Shown: positions 1-5,910 of the stretch, in pieces
Layout of the letters: each line of letters opens with the position of its first letter
Position numbering within the stretch: the first letter of the stretch is position 1
DNA from: Streptomyces lydicus
GTDB taxonomy: Bacteria; Actinomycetota; Actinomycetes; Streptomycetales; Streptomycetaceae
NCBI RefSeq assembly: GCF_000717345.1
Contig: NZ_JNZA01000073.1
Coordinates: 1-13,556, forward strand
Direction: 5' to 3'
DNA: 13,556 nt
Notes under the pieces: generated by a model
Databases searched by the model: none
What the model was told of the DNA's origin: nothing
What the model saw: the letters and a program-made list of their open reading frames with translations, nothing else
Program-made: the position numbers and the translations under genes

Positions 1-1
1 G

Positions 2-796
2 GCCCCTGCGCCCCCCGCACCCCCGGTGGCTCCGCCGCCCGCGCCCCCGTTGCCGACGGGTCAACCCGCGGCGTCAATTCCGCCCCCTCCCGGGCAGCCC
101 GCCCCGGCCTCCGCGCCGCCTCCCGTTCGTCTGACAAAAGTCACCCTCACGAAGGACGCCCCCGCCGTTTCATTGACGAAGCAGGGTGGCACCTCGGGCG
201 CGATGCGGGTGAACCTCAACTGGTCCGGCGCCGGTGCCGGCAAGCGGCTGACCAAGAAACTCGGCCGCAAGGCCATGCAGGCCATGGGCGCCCGCGGCGC
301 GCTGCTGCCCCCGTCCGGCGAGCTGGACCTCGACCTGTGCGCGCTGTACGAACTCACCGACGGCGCCGCCGGCGTGGTCCATCCGCTCGGCAACAACTTC
401 GGCGCGCTGCACGCCCCGCCGTACATCCAGCTCGACGGCGACGACCGCACCGGCGCGATCGCGGCCGGTGAGAACCTCACCATCAACCTCGACCACCAGG
501 CACGCATCAAGCGCATCCTGATCTTCGTCACCGTCTACGCGGGCGCCCGCAGCTTCGAGGGCCTGAGCGCCACGGTCACCCTCCAGCCCCAGCACGGCGC
601 GCCGGTCGACTTCTCCCTCGACGCCTGCACCGTGCCCTCCAACGTCTGCGCACTGGCCCTGATCACCAACACCGGCGGCGAACTCGTCGTCCGGCGCGAG
701 GCCCGCTACCTCGTTCCCGAGCCCGGTGTCAGCCCGCAGCGCACCGTCGACCACGCCTACGGCTGGGGGCTGGACTGGTCGCCGGCCAGGAAGTGA
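2..796 (+). CDS. TerD-domain (tellurium-resistance family) protein with proline-rich N-terminus, 5' end outside window
   Basis: The reading frame is open to the left edge and encodes Ala/Pro-rich sequence from the first codon, so the true start probably lies upstream; a GTG at 26 is only the first possible start inside the window. From that GTG (256 aa) residues 1-34 are proline/alanine low complexity, probably a flexible linker, and about 36-250 resemble a TerD/TerA domain: an LTK-type first strand repeated (LTKVTLTK, SLTKQ), an acidic ELDLDL stretch near 99-104, DGDDRTG at 137-143 and an NLTINLD strand near 150-156. TerD domains bind calcium and occur in tellurite and general stress systems; the exact role here is unknown. 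It ends 25 nt before the convergent glycosyltransferase gene. Family call is fairly sure, function is not. Confidence 0.8.
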   Translation, partial: APAPPAPPVAPPPAPPLPTGQPAASIPPPPGQPAPASAPPPVRLTKVTLTKDAPAVSLTKQGGTSGAMRVNLNWSGAGAGKRLTKKLGRKAMQAMGARGALLPPSGELDLDLCALYELTDGAAGVVHPLGNNFGALHAPPYIQLDGDDRTGAIAAGENLTINLDHQARIKRILIFVTVYAGARSFEGLSATVTLQPQHGAPVDFSLDACTVPSNVCALALITNTGGELVVRREARYLVPEPGVSPQRTVDHAYGWGLDWSPARK

Positions 797-821
797 CGCC
801 AGCTGCCACCGGGGGCCCGGC

Positions 822-1970
822 TCAGGGCGCTCCGTACGTCCGGCCCTTCCAGGCCGCGCCGCGCCCCCGGTAGTGCTGCACGGCGGAGTCCACGGTCATC
901 ACGAGGTACAGCAGCGCGGTGAACGGCAGCAGCGGCGCCGCCCACAGCGGCTGCCGGTAGTAGCGCAGCATCGGCAGATACGTCCCGCACATCACCGCCC
1001 AGGCCGCCGTGCCGAGCGCCGCGACCGCCGCCTCGCCGCCGGCCGCCCCGGCCACCGCCAGGGCGGGCGGCGCGAGATACACCAGCCCCAGCCCCAGCAC
1101 CGTGCCGAGCAGCAGCAGCGGCTGGTGCCGCAGCTGGGCGTACGCGCTGCGCGAGACCATTCGCCACAGCTCGGCCAGCCGCGGATAGGGCCGCACGCTG
1201 TCCACCCGGTCCGCCAGCCCCAGCCAGATGCGGCCCCCGCTGCGCTTGACCGCCCGCGCCAGCGTCACGTCGTCGATCACCGCGTGCCGGATCGCCTCCG
1301 GAATGCCCGCCCGCTCCGCCGCCTCCGTACGCAGCAGCACGCAGCCGCCGGCCGCCGCAGCGGTCCGCGCCCCCGGGCGGTTGACCCGGCGGAACGGGTA
1401 CAGCTGCGCGAAGAAGTACACGAACGCCGGCACGATCAGCCGCTCCCAGTACGTCACCACCCGCAGCCGCGCCATCTGCGAGACCAGGTCCAGCTCCGCC
1501 GACCGGGCCGCCGCCACCAACTCCCGCAGACTGTCCGGCTCGTGCGCGATGTCCGCGTCGGTCAGCAGCAGGTACTCCGGCGCCGTGCGCTCCCGCGCCA
1601 GCGCGATCCCGTGCCGTACGGCCCACAGCTTCCCCGTCCACCCCGGCTCCGGCTCACCGGGGGAGGACACCGTCAGCGGCAGACCGCCCCGCGCGGCCGC
1701 CAGGGCGCGGGCCAGCGCGCCGGTGCCGTCCGTGCTGCCGTCGTCGACGAGGAAGACCTCCGCCCGGCCCGGGTACTTCTGCCCGAGCAGCGAGGGCAGG
1801 CTCGCCGGCAGCACCTCGGCCTCGTCCCGCGCCGGGACCACCACCGCGACCGACGGCCAGCGCTCCGGGTCCCGGCGGTCCGGCAGCCGTACGTCGGTCC
1901 GCCAGAAGAGGCCCTGCGCCGCCAGCAGCCACACCCAGGCCAGCAGCGACCCGGCACCGATCCACTCCAT
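822..1970 (-). CDS. HpnB-like membrane glycosyltransferase, family 2
   Basis: This 382-aa protein has one N-terminal membrane helix (about 4-23), a GT-A/GT2 catalytic domain and three C-terminal hydrophobic segments (about 284-305, 310-333, 342-362). Motifs visible are VAVVVPARDE at 41-50, VDDGSTDGT at 75-83, GWTGKLWA at 110-117, the metal-binding TDAD at 137-140 and IDD at 232-234 in the position of the catalytic base. The GWTGKLWA block, the order of membrane segments and the length match the hopene-associated glycosyltransferase HpnB family as I know it. No squalene or hopanoid genes are nearby, so the substrate is open. I chose ATG 1970 because GGGAG lies just before it and the membrane helix starts a few residues later; an in-frame GTG at 1997 has no Shine-Dalgarno. 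An ordinary GT2 enzyme is the alternative. Confidence 0.85.
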   Translation of the reverse strand: MEWIGAGSLLAWVWLLAAQGLFWRTDVRLPDRRDPERWPSVAVVVPARDEAEVLPASLPSLLGQKYPGRAEVFLVDDGSTDGTGALARALAAARGGLPLTVSSPGEPEPGWTGKLWAVRHGIALARERTAPEYLLLTDADIAHEPDSLRELVAAARSAELDLVSQMARLRVVTYWERLIVPAFVYFFAQLYPFRRVNRPGARTAAAAGGCVLLRTEAAERAGIPEAIRHAVIDDVTLARAVKRSGGRIWLGLADRVDSVRPYPRLAELWRMVSRSAYAQLRHQPLLLLGTVLGLGLVYLAPPALAVAGAAGGEAAVAALGTAAWAVMCGTYLPMLRYYRQPLWAAPLLPFTALLYLVMTVDSAVQHYRGRGAAWKGRTYGAP

Positions 1971-2052
1971 CGCTCCCACGGCGGCAGTCTGCCGCACCCC
2001 GCGCCGCCGGCCGGCTCGCCCGGCCGCACGTGTCCCGCACGGCCCGCCCGGT

Positions 2053-2083
2053 ATGACAAGTGGGACGTCCGGCCCGATAAAGT
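2053..2083 (+). promoter_or_regulatory. Candidate promoter of the racemase-family gene, leaderless type
   Basis: ATGACA at 2053-2058 resembles a -35 box. Two overlapping -10 readings follow: GATAAA at 2076-2081 (17-nt spacer) and TAAAGT at 2078-2083 (TANNNT, 19-nt spacer). The GTG start at 2090 lies 6-8 nt after the -10, so transcription should begin at or next to the start codon. No Shine-Dalgarno is present. The motifs are seen; the transcription start is inferred. Confidence 0.55.
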
Positions 2084-2089
2084 GTCCGG

Positions 2090-2893
2090 GTGAAGATCGC
2101 GCTGATGGACTCCGGGACCGGGCTGCTCGCGGCGGCCGCTGCGATGCGGCGACTGCGGCCGGACGCCGATCTGGTCCTCTCCTCCGACCCCGACGGCATG
2201 CCGTGGGGCCCGCGTACCCCCGACGACGTCGCCGAGCACGCCCTGGCCGTGGCCCGCGCCGCCGCCGCGCACGCCCCCGACGCCTTGATCGTCGCCTGCA
2301 ACACCGCGTCGGTCCACGCCCTGCCCGCCCTCCGCGCCGAGCTGGAGCCCGCCGTCCCGGTGATCGGTACGGTCCCGGCCATCAAGCCCGCCGCGGCCGG
2401 CGGCGGCCCGGTCGCCATCTGGGCCACCCCCGCCACTACCGGCAGCCCCTACCAGCGGGACCTGATCGAGCGCTTCGCGCACGGGGTGGACGTCACCGGC
2501 GTGCCCTGCCCGGGTCTGGCCGACGCGGTCGAGCAGGCGGACGAGGCCGCCATCGACGCCGCCGTCGCCGCCGCCGCGCAGCGCACCCCGAAGGAGGTGC
2601 GCAGCGTCGTCCTCGGCTGCACCCACTACGAGCTGGTCGCCGAACGGATCCGTGCCGCCCTCCAGCAGCCCGGCGCCCCTGCGCTCGTCCTGCACGGCTC
2701 CGCCGAGGCGGTCGCCGCCCAGGCGCTGCGCCGCATCGGTGCCGAGCCGGCGCCCGCGGCCGCCCCGACCGGCCGCGTCACCGTGCTGCTCAGCGGCCGG
2801 CCCGGCGCCCTGCCGGCCGAGGCGCTGGCGTACGCGGAGGGCAGGATGCTCGCCGCATCGCCCGCCGGCACCGCGGACGCGCTGACCCGTTGA
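2090..2893 (+). CDS. Glutamate/aspartate racemase family protein
   Basis: The 267-aa product has the two-cysteine architecture of cofactor-independent amino-acid racemases (MurI/aspartate racemase superfamily): an opening strand with MDSGTG at 6-11, ACNTAS with Cys70, and GCTHYE with Cys177 followed by Thr178 and His179. In MurI these cysteines are the two catalytic acid/base residues that interconvert L- and D-glutamate for peptidoglycan. Length is normal for the family. Some blocks differ from typical MurI: MPWGPRT replaces the usual MPYG-type segment and the C-terminal 50 residues are Ala/Pro-rich. Streptomycetes usually carry a standard murI elsewhere, so this may be a paralog with another substrate. 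The GTG start is supported by the promoter 6-8 nt upstream; there is no Shine-Dalgarno. It is divergent from the glycosyltransferase gene. Confidence 0.8.
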   Translation: MKIALMDSGTGLLAAAAAMRRLRPDADLVLSSDPDGMPWGPRTPDDVAEHALAVARAAAAHAPDALIVACNTASVHALPALRAELEPAVPVIGTVPAIKPAAAGGGPVAIWATPATTGSPYQRDLIERFAHGVDVTGVPCPGLADAVEQADEAAIDAAVAAAAQRTPKEVRSVVLGCTHYELVAERIRAALQQPGAPALVLHGSAEAVAAQALRRIGAEPAPAAAPTGRVTVLLSGRPGALPAEALAYAEGRMLAASPAGTADALTR

Positions 2894-2899
2894 GCGGCG

Positions 2900-2925
2900 C
2901 GGCAGGCCCGTCCGATGCCCTGCCG
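2900..2925 (+). terminator. Hairpin after the racemase-family gene
   Basis: CGGCAGG at 2900-2906 and CCTGCCG at 2919-2925 form a perfect 7-bp stem with a 12-nt loop, 7 nt after the stop codon. There is no T tract, which is usual for actinomycete terminators. The right arm coincides with the -35 region of the next gene, so it could also act as an operator. Confidence 0.35.
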
Positions 2926-2942
2926 TAGCGTGCAAAGACGCG

Positions 2943-2948
2943 TACGCT
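2943..2948 (+). promoter_or_regulatory. Candidate -10 box (TACGCT) of the PH-like membrane protein gene
   Basis: TACGCT fits TANNNT and ends 7 nt before the ATG at 2956. A weak -35 (CTGCCG, 2920-2925) lies 17 nt upstream. No Shine-Dalgarno precedes the ATG, so a leaderless transcript is likely. The motif is seen; its use is inferred. Confidence 0.45.
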
Positions 2949-2955
2949 GCGTCTC

Positions 2956-3558
2956 ATGAGGGACCACCCCCACGAGGGGGCAGCAGCCCCCGACGACCAC
3001 GGCAGCGGCGGCCGGACCCGGGCCGGCGGCTCCTCCGCGGAGCTCCCCGACGTCTGGCGCGGCAGCGCCACCAACCGCGCCCAGTGGCTGCTGGCCGCGG
3101 TGGGCGCGGCCTGCCTGGCACTGGGCATCGAGCTGGCCGTCGACAGCAGCTGGGCCTCCGGCCTGGCACCCCTGGTGATGTCGGTGGTCGGCTGCGTCGC
3201 CGCCGGGCTGCTGGTGCTCTTCGGCACGCTCGCCTTCGTCCATGTCGCGGTCCGGGTCGACCGGGAGTGCCTTGAGGTGCGGTGCGGCCACATCGGGGTG
3301 CCGCGCCGCCGGATCCCCCTCGACACCGTCGTCGGCGCCGACTTCGCGCCGCAGGTCACCCCCCGCCACTGGGGCGGCTGGGGCTACCGCTGGCGCCCGG
3401 AACAGGGCACAGCCGTGGTCGTACGCCGCGGTGAGGGCCTGGTGCTCCGGCTCGGCGACGGGCGTACCTTCACGATCACCGTCGACGAAGCCGAGGACGG
3501 CGTCCGCGCCATCCACCGCTTCCTGCGGACGCGCAAGGGGTTCCCCGCGGGCGCCTGA
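2956..3558 (+). CDS. Membrane protein with two helices and a PH-like C-terminal domain
   Basis: The 200-aa protein starts with about 40 polar residues and then has two hydrophobic helices (about 43-62 and 70-98), giving a hairpin in the membrane. The remainder (about 99-192) alternates short strands and ends in an amphipathic helix (DEAEDGVRAIHRFL), the layout of bacterial PH-like domains that often follow paired helices. A tryptophan-rich loop, HWGGWGYRW, lies near 138-146. I do not recognise a specific function; enzymatic motifs are absent. It stands alone between two genes with their own promoters. The ATG at 2956 is chosen because a TANNNT box lies 7 nt before it. The coding call is strong; the PH-like fold is my reading of the pattern. 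Confidence 0.75.
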   Translation: MRDHPHEGAAAPDDHGSGGRTRAGGSSAELPDVWRGSATNRAQWLLAAVGAACLALGIELAVDSSWASGLAPLVMSVVGCVAAGLLVLFGTLAFVHVAVRVDRECLEVRCGHIGVPRRRIPLDTVVGADFAPQVTPRHWGGWGYRWRPEQGTAVVVRRGEGLVLRLGDGRTFTITVDEAEDGVRAIHRFLRTRKGFPAGA

Positions 3559-3639
3559 GGGGCCCGGCGGGCGGCTCCGCGCGGGGCACGGCGCGCGTAC
3601 GGTTCCCCGCACCGGGACGGGGGCACTTTCCGGGTCCTT

Positions 3640-3663
3640 CCCTACGGGAGCGGTCCCGTAGGG
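3640..3663 (+). promoter_or_regulatory. Perfect inverted repeat overlapping the NUDIX promoter (candidate operator)
   Basis: CCCTACGGGA at 3640-3649 and TCCCGTAGGG at 3654-3663 are exact reverse complements separated by GCGG. The right arm contains all but the last base of the TAGGGT -10 box (3659-3664), which ends 6 nt before the ATG at 3671. The repeat would cover about -31 to -8 relative to a start at the ATG, a typical place for a repressor operator. A hairpin terminating the upstream gene is the alternative; it lies 82 nt after that gene's stop. Confidence 0.55.
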
Positions 3664-3664
3664 T
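3659..3664 (+). promoter_or_regulatory. Candidate -10 box (TAGGGT) of the first NUDIX gene
   Basis: TAGGGT fits TANNNT and ends 6 nt before the ATG at 3671. No GGAGG-like Shine-Dalgarno precedes the ATG and no good -35 is visible. This points to a leaderless mRNA, and activity may depend on the overlapping palindrome. Confidence 0.45.
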
Positions 3665-3670
3665 CGGGGC

Positions 3671-4168
3671 ATGGCAACCCCCGACTTCATCCGTGACCTC
3701 CGCGAGTCCATCGGCCGGCAGCTGCTGTGGCTGCCCGGGGTGACCGCCGTCGTCTTCGACGACGAGGGCCGGGTCCTGCTGGGGAAGCGGGCCGACACCG
3801 GCGGCTGGTCGGTGATCGGCGGCATTCCGGAGCCCGGCGAGCAGCCGGCCGAGACCGCGGTCCGCGAGGTCTTCGAGGAGACCGCGGTCCGCGTCGTCCC
3901 CGAGGGGGTGGTGCTCGTCGAGACGATGTCGCCCACCCGCTACCCCAACGGCGACGTCTGCCAGTTCATGGACGTGACGCTGCGCTGCCGCGCGATCGGC
4001 GGCGAGGCCCGGGTCAACGACGACGAGTCGCTGGAGGTGGGGTGGTTCGCCCTGGACGCCCTGCCGGAGCTGGACGCGTACGCGCTGAACCGCATCCGGC
4101 GCGCCGTGGAGGGCGGCCCGACCTGGATCCACGGGCTGGACGCGGCACCGACGGCCCAGCCCTCCTAG
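3671..4168 (+). CDS. NUDIX hydrolase
   Basis: This 165-aa protein carries a Nudix box at 51-73: Gly51, Glu57, Arg65-Glu66, Glu69-Glu70 and Val73 are in the positions of GX5EX7REUXEEXGU; the last Gly is replaced by Ala72. The glutamates coordinate magnesium for hydrolysis of a nucleoside diphosphate linked to another group. The strand VTAVVFDDEGRVLLGKR (24-40) before the box and WSVIGG (46-51) are also typical. The substrate cannot be read from sequence; candidates include oxidised dNTPs, NADH or sugar nucleotides. The start is fixed by a TANNNT box 6 nt upstream. The gene is monocistronic and converges on the lipoprotein gene with only 18 nt between stop codons. Confidence 0.9.
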   Translation: MATPDFIRDLRESIGRQLLWLPGVTAVVFDDEGRVLLGKRADTGGWSVIGGIPEPGEQPAETAVREVFEETAVRVVPEGVVLVETMSPTRYPNGDVCQFMDVTLRCRAIGGEARVNDDESLEVGWFALDALPELDAYALNRIRRAVEGGPTWIHGLDAAPTAQPS

Positions 4169-4186
4169 GGGCGCTCCCCGAGGGGC

Positions 4187-4750
4187 TCACAGCTCCTCCG
4201 TCGACGGCTCGCCCACCGGGGCCGACGGGTCACCGGGGAGCGTGGGCAGCTGGGATCCGTCCGGACTGCCGGGCTCGTCGGACGGCCCCGAATCCTGCCC
4301 GGACGCCTCCTCGGTGTGCATCTCGCGCTTGTTCTTGCGACAGCTGGTGACCCAGGTGCCGGTGGGGCCGCTCTCGTACTGACAGAGCCAGCCGCGCACG
4401 GGCAGCGTTCCCCGGCCGTCGCCGGCCTCCTGCGGTGCCCGGAGGAAGAACTCCGACATCACGTCCCGGGCCTCCGCGCAGCCCACCGTGCCGTCGGCCC
4501 CCGGATCCGCGAACAGCGTGACGTCTCCCGCCTCGCTCAGCACGTCCTGGATGTCGCCGCACCGCACGGACTGTCCGGGCACCGGCACCGACGGGGCGCC
4601 GGAGCCGGGGCCGGAGTGCTGCGGGTCCGGCCCGGTGCCCGTCCCGGCGGACGACGACGCGGCGGTCGTCGCCTCGCCGCCCTCCTCCGCGCCGCAGCCG
4701 GCGGTGGCCAGGGCGAGCAGTACGGTCGGTACGGCGATGAGCCTCCGCAT
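4187..4750 (-). CDS. Small secreted lipoprotein of unknown function
   Basis: The 187-aa product begins MRRLIAVPTVLLALATAGC, a lipoprotein signal peptide ending in a lipobox with the acylated cysteine at residue 19. A Ser/Gly/Pro-rich linker of about 50 residues follows, then a folded core with four cysteines (in RCGD, GCAE, WLCQYE and TSCRK), which could form two disulfides, and an acidic Ser/Pro-rich tail. Many streptomycetes have such small cell-surface lipoproteins of unknown role. The frame stays open upstream to 4945, but ATG 4750 is chosen because it starts the signal peptide and has an AGGGAGGAC Shine-Dalgarno. A good promoter with an overlapping palindrome lies about 50 nt upstream. 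Confidence 0.85.
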   Translation of the reverse strand: MRRLIAVPTVLLALATAGCGAEEGGEATTAASSSAGTGTGPDPQHSGPGSGAPSVPVPGQSVRCGDIQDVLSEAGDVTLFADPGADGTVGCAEARDVMSEFFLRAPQEAGDGRGTLPVRGWLCQYESGPTGTWVTSCRKNKREMHTEEASGQDSGPSDEPGSPDGSQLPTLPGDPSAPVGEPSTEEL

Positions 4751-4790
4751 GTCGTCCTCCCTTGTGGCGGCGGTGCGCGGTCGGCACGCT

Positions 4791-4804
4791 GCGTCGTACG
4801 ACGC
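4791..4804 (-). promoter_or_regulatory. 14-bp perfect palindrome at the lipoprotein promoter
   Basis: GCGTCGTACGACGC is its own reverse complement. It covers four of the six bases of the -10 box and extends across the predicted transcription start of the lipoprotein gene, a position suited to a repressor. The symmetry is seen directly; binding by a regulator is inferred. Confidence 0.5.
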
Positions 4805-4829
4805 TAGGAGGCCCGCGCCGGGGCGTCGA
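4801..4829 (-). promoter_or_regulatory. Promoter of the lipoprotein gene
   Basis: On the - strand TCGACG (4829-4824, one mismatch to TTGACG) and TAGCGT (4806-4801) are separated by 17 nt, matching the vegetative streptomycete pattern TTGAC(A/G)-N17-TANNNT. Transcription would start near 4794, giving a leader of about 44 nt with a Shine-Dalgarno. Confidence 0.6.
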
Positions 4830-4967
4830 TCCGGGGCGGCCGTTCGGGTGAGGCGCGTGTCGGGCCACCCGGGGCGGTGGGGCGGGGCGCCACGGACGTG
4901 TCTGCGCGCCACAGTCGCACCGCGAAGTGTGGGGCCGCGGCACATCGGTGCCGGCCCGCTCGCTGCC

Positions 4968-4973
4968 TAGGGT
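4968..4973 (+). promoter_or_regulatory. Candidate -10 box (TAGGGT) of the 3-hydroxybutyrate dehydrogenase gene
   Basis: TAGGGT fits TANNNT and ends 6 nt before the ATG at 4980. TCGGTG at 4945-4950 is a weak -35 with a 17-nt spacer. The ATG has no Shine-Dalgarno, so a leaderless transcript is likely. The same hexamer at the same distance precedes the NUDIX gene at 3671. Confidence 0.5.
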
Positions 4974-4979
4974 GCGGAC

Positions 4980-5837
4980 ATGACCATGATCGGTGACCCC
5001 GGAGCCCCCGACTCCCCAGGAACGCCCACCACGCCGGCCGCAGCGGGTGCCCCGGGTCTCCCCGGGCCGGTGGCCCTCGATCTCACCGGCCGCACCGCCC
5101 TGGTCACCGGCGCGGCCGGCGGCATCGGACGCGCCTGCGCCCTGCGGCTCGCGGCGGCCGGTGCCACCGTCCGCGCGGTCGACCGGGACGAGTCCGGCCT
5201 CACCCGCCTCGCCGCCGACCTGCCGCCCGGCGCCCCCGGCACCATCGAACCGCGGCCCCTGGACCTCACCGACCTCGACGCCGCCGAGCAGGCCGCGGCC
5301 GGTACCGACCTGCTGGTCAACAACGCCGGCATCCAGCTCGTCCGCCCCATCGAGGAGTTCCCGCCCGACGTCTTCCACCAGGTGCTGACCGTCATGCTGG
5401 AGGCGCCCTTCCGGCTGCTGCGCGGCGCCCTGCCCCACATGTACGCGCAGGGCTGGGGCCGCGTCATCAACATCTCGTCCGTGCACGGGCTGCGCGCCTC
5501 CCCGTTCAAGTCCGCTTATGTCGCGGCCAAGCACGGTCTGGAGGGCCTGTCGAAGACCGCGGCGCTGGAAGGCGCCCCGCACGGCGTCACCAGCAACTGC
5601 GTCAACCCCGGATATGTCCGCACGCCCCTGGTGGAGCGGCAGATCGCCGACCAGGCAGCCGCGCACGGCATCCCCGAGGAGCGCGTCGTGACCGACATCC
5701 TGCTCGCCGACACCGCCCTCAAGCGGCTCCTCGAACCGGAGGAGGTGGCCGAGGCCGTGGCCTACCTGTGCACCCCGCAGGCGTCGTTCATGACGGGCAC
5801 CTCGCTGGTGCTCGACGGGGGCTGGACCGCGCACTGA
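4980..5837 (+). CDS. bdhA: 3-hydroxybutyrate dehydrogenase (SDR family)
   Basis: The 285-aa protein is a classical short-chain dehydrogenase: the NAD-binding TGAAGGIG at 43-50, NNAG at 114-117, and the catalytic Ser167, Tyr180 and Lys184 (SSVHG and YVAAK). NPGYVRTPLVERQI (209-222) and the ending SFMTGTSLVLDGGWTAH are features I associate with (R)-3-hydroxybutyrate dehydrogenases, which oxidise 3-hydroxybutyrate to acetoacetate with NAD+ in ketone-body and polyhydroxybutyrate breakdown. A Pro/Gly-rich extension of about 33 residues precedes the first strand; a shorter start at the GTG of residue 31 is possible but has no Shine-Dalgarno, while ATG 4980 has a -10 box 6 nt upstream. The regulator gene follows after a strong hairpin. 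Another SDR dehydrogenase is the alternative. Confidence 0.85.
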   Translation: MTMIGDPGAPDSPGTPTTPAAAGAPGLPGPVALDLTGRTALVTGAAGGIGRACALRLAAAGATVRAVDRDESGLTRLAADLPPGAPGTIEPRPLDLTDLDAAEQAAAGTDLLVNNAGIQLVRPIEEFPPDVFHQVLTVMLEAPFRLLRGALPHMYAQGWGRVINISSVHGLRASPFKSAYVAAKHGLEGLSKTAALEGAPHGVTSNCVNPGYVRTPLVERQIADQAAAHGIPEERVVTDILLADTALKRLLEPEEVAEAVAYLCTPQASFMTGTSLVLDGGWTAH

Positions 5838-5840
5838 GCC

Positions 5841-5879
5841 GCCCCGGGGCCCGACGGCCGGTCCGCGGGCCCCGGAGGC
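5841..5879 (+). terminator. GC-rich hairpin between the dehydrogenase and regulator genes
   Basis: CCGGGGCCCG at 5844-5853 pairs exactly with CGGGCCCCGG at 5866-5875, and GCC/GGC extend the stem by three pairs past one bulged A at 5876. It begins 4 nt after the dehydrogenase stop and ends about 30 nt before the regulator start. It should terminate or attenuate transcription into the regulator gene. Confidence 0.6.
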
Positions 5880-5910
5880 TGGCGCGCCGCGACGACCCGA
5901 AGGTATGCCT

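Noticed and set aside
726..2093. Long + strand open frame (455 codons) antisense to the glycosyltransferase gene
   Set aside because: It is rich in Arg, Pro and Gln with no recognisable domain, and overlaps a well-supported gene on the other strand; typical shadow of high GC.
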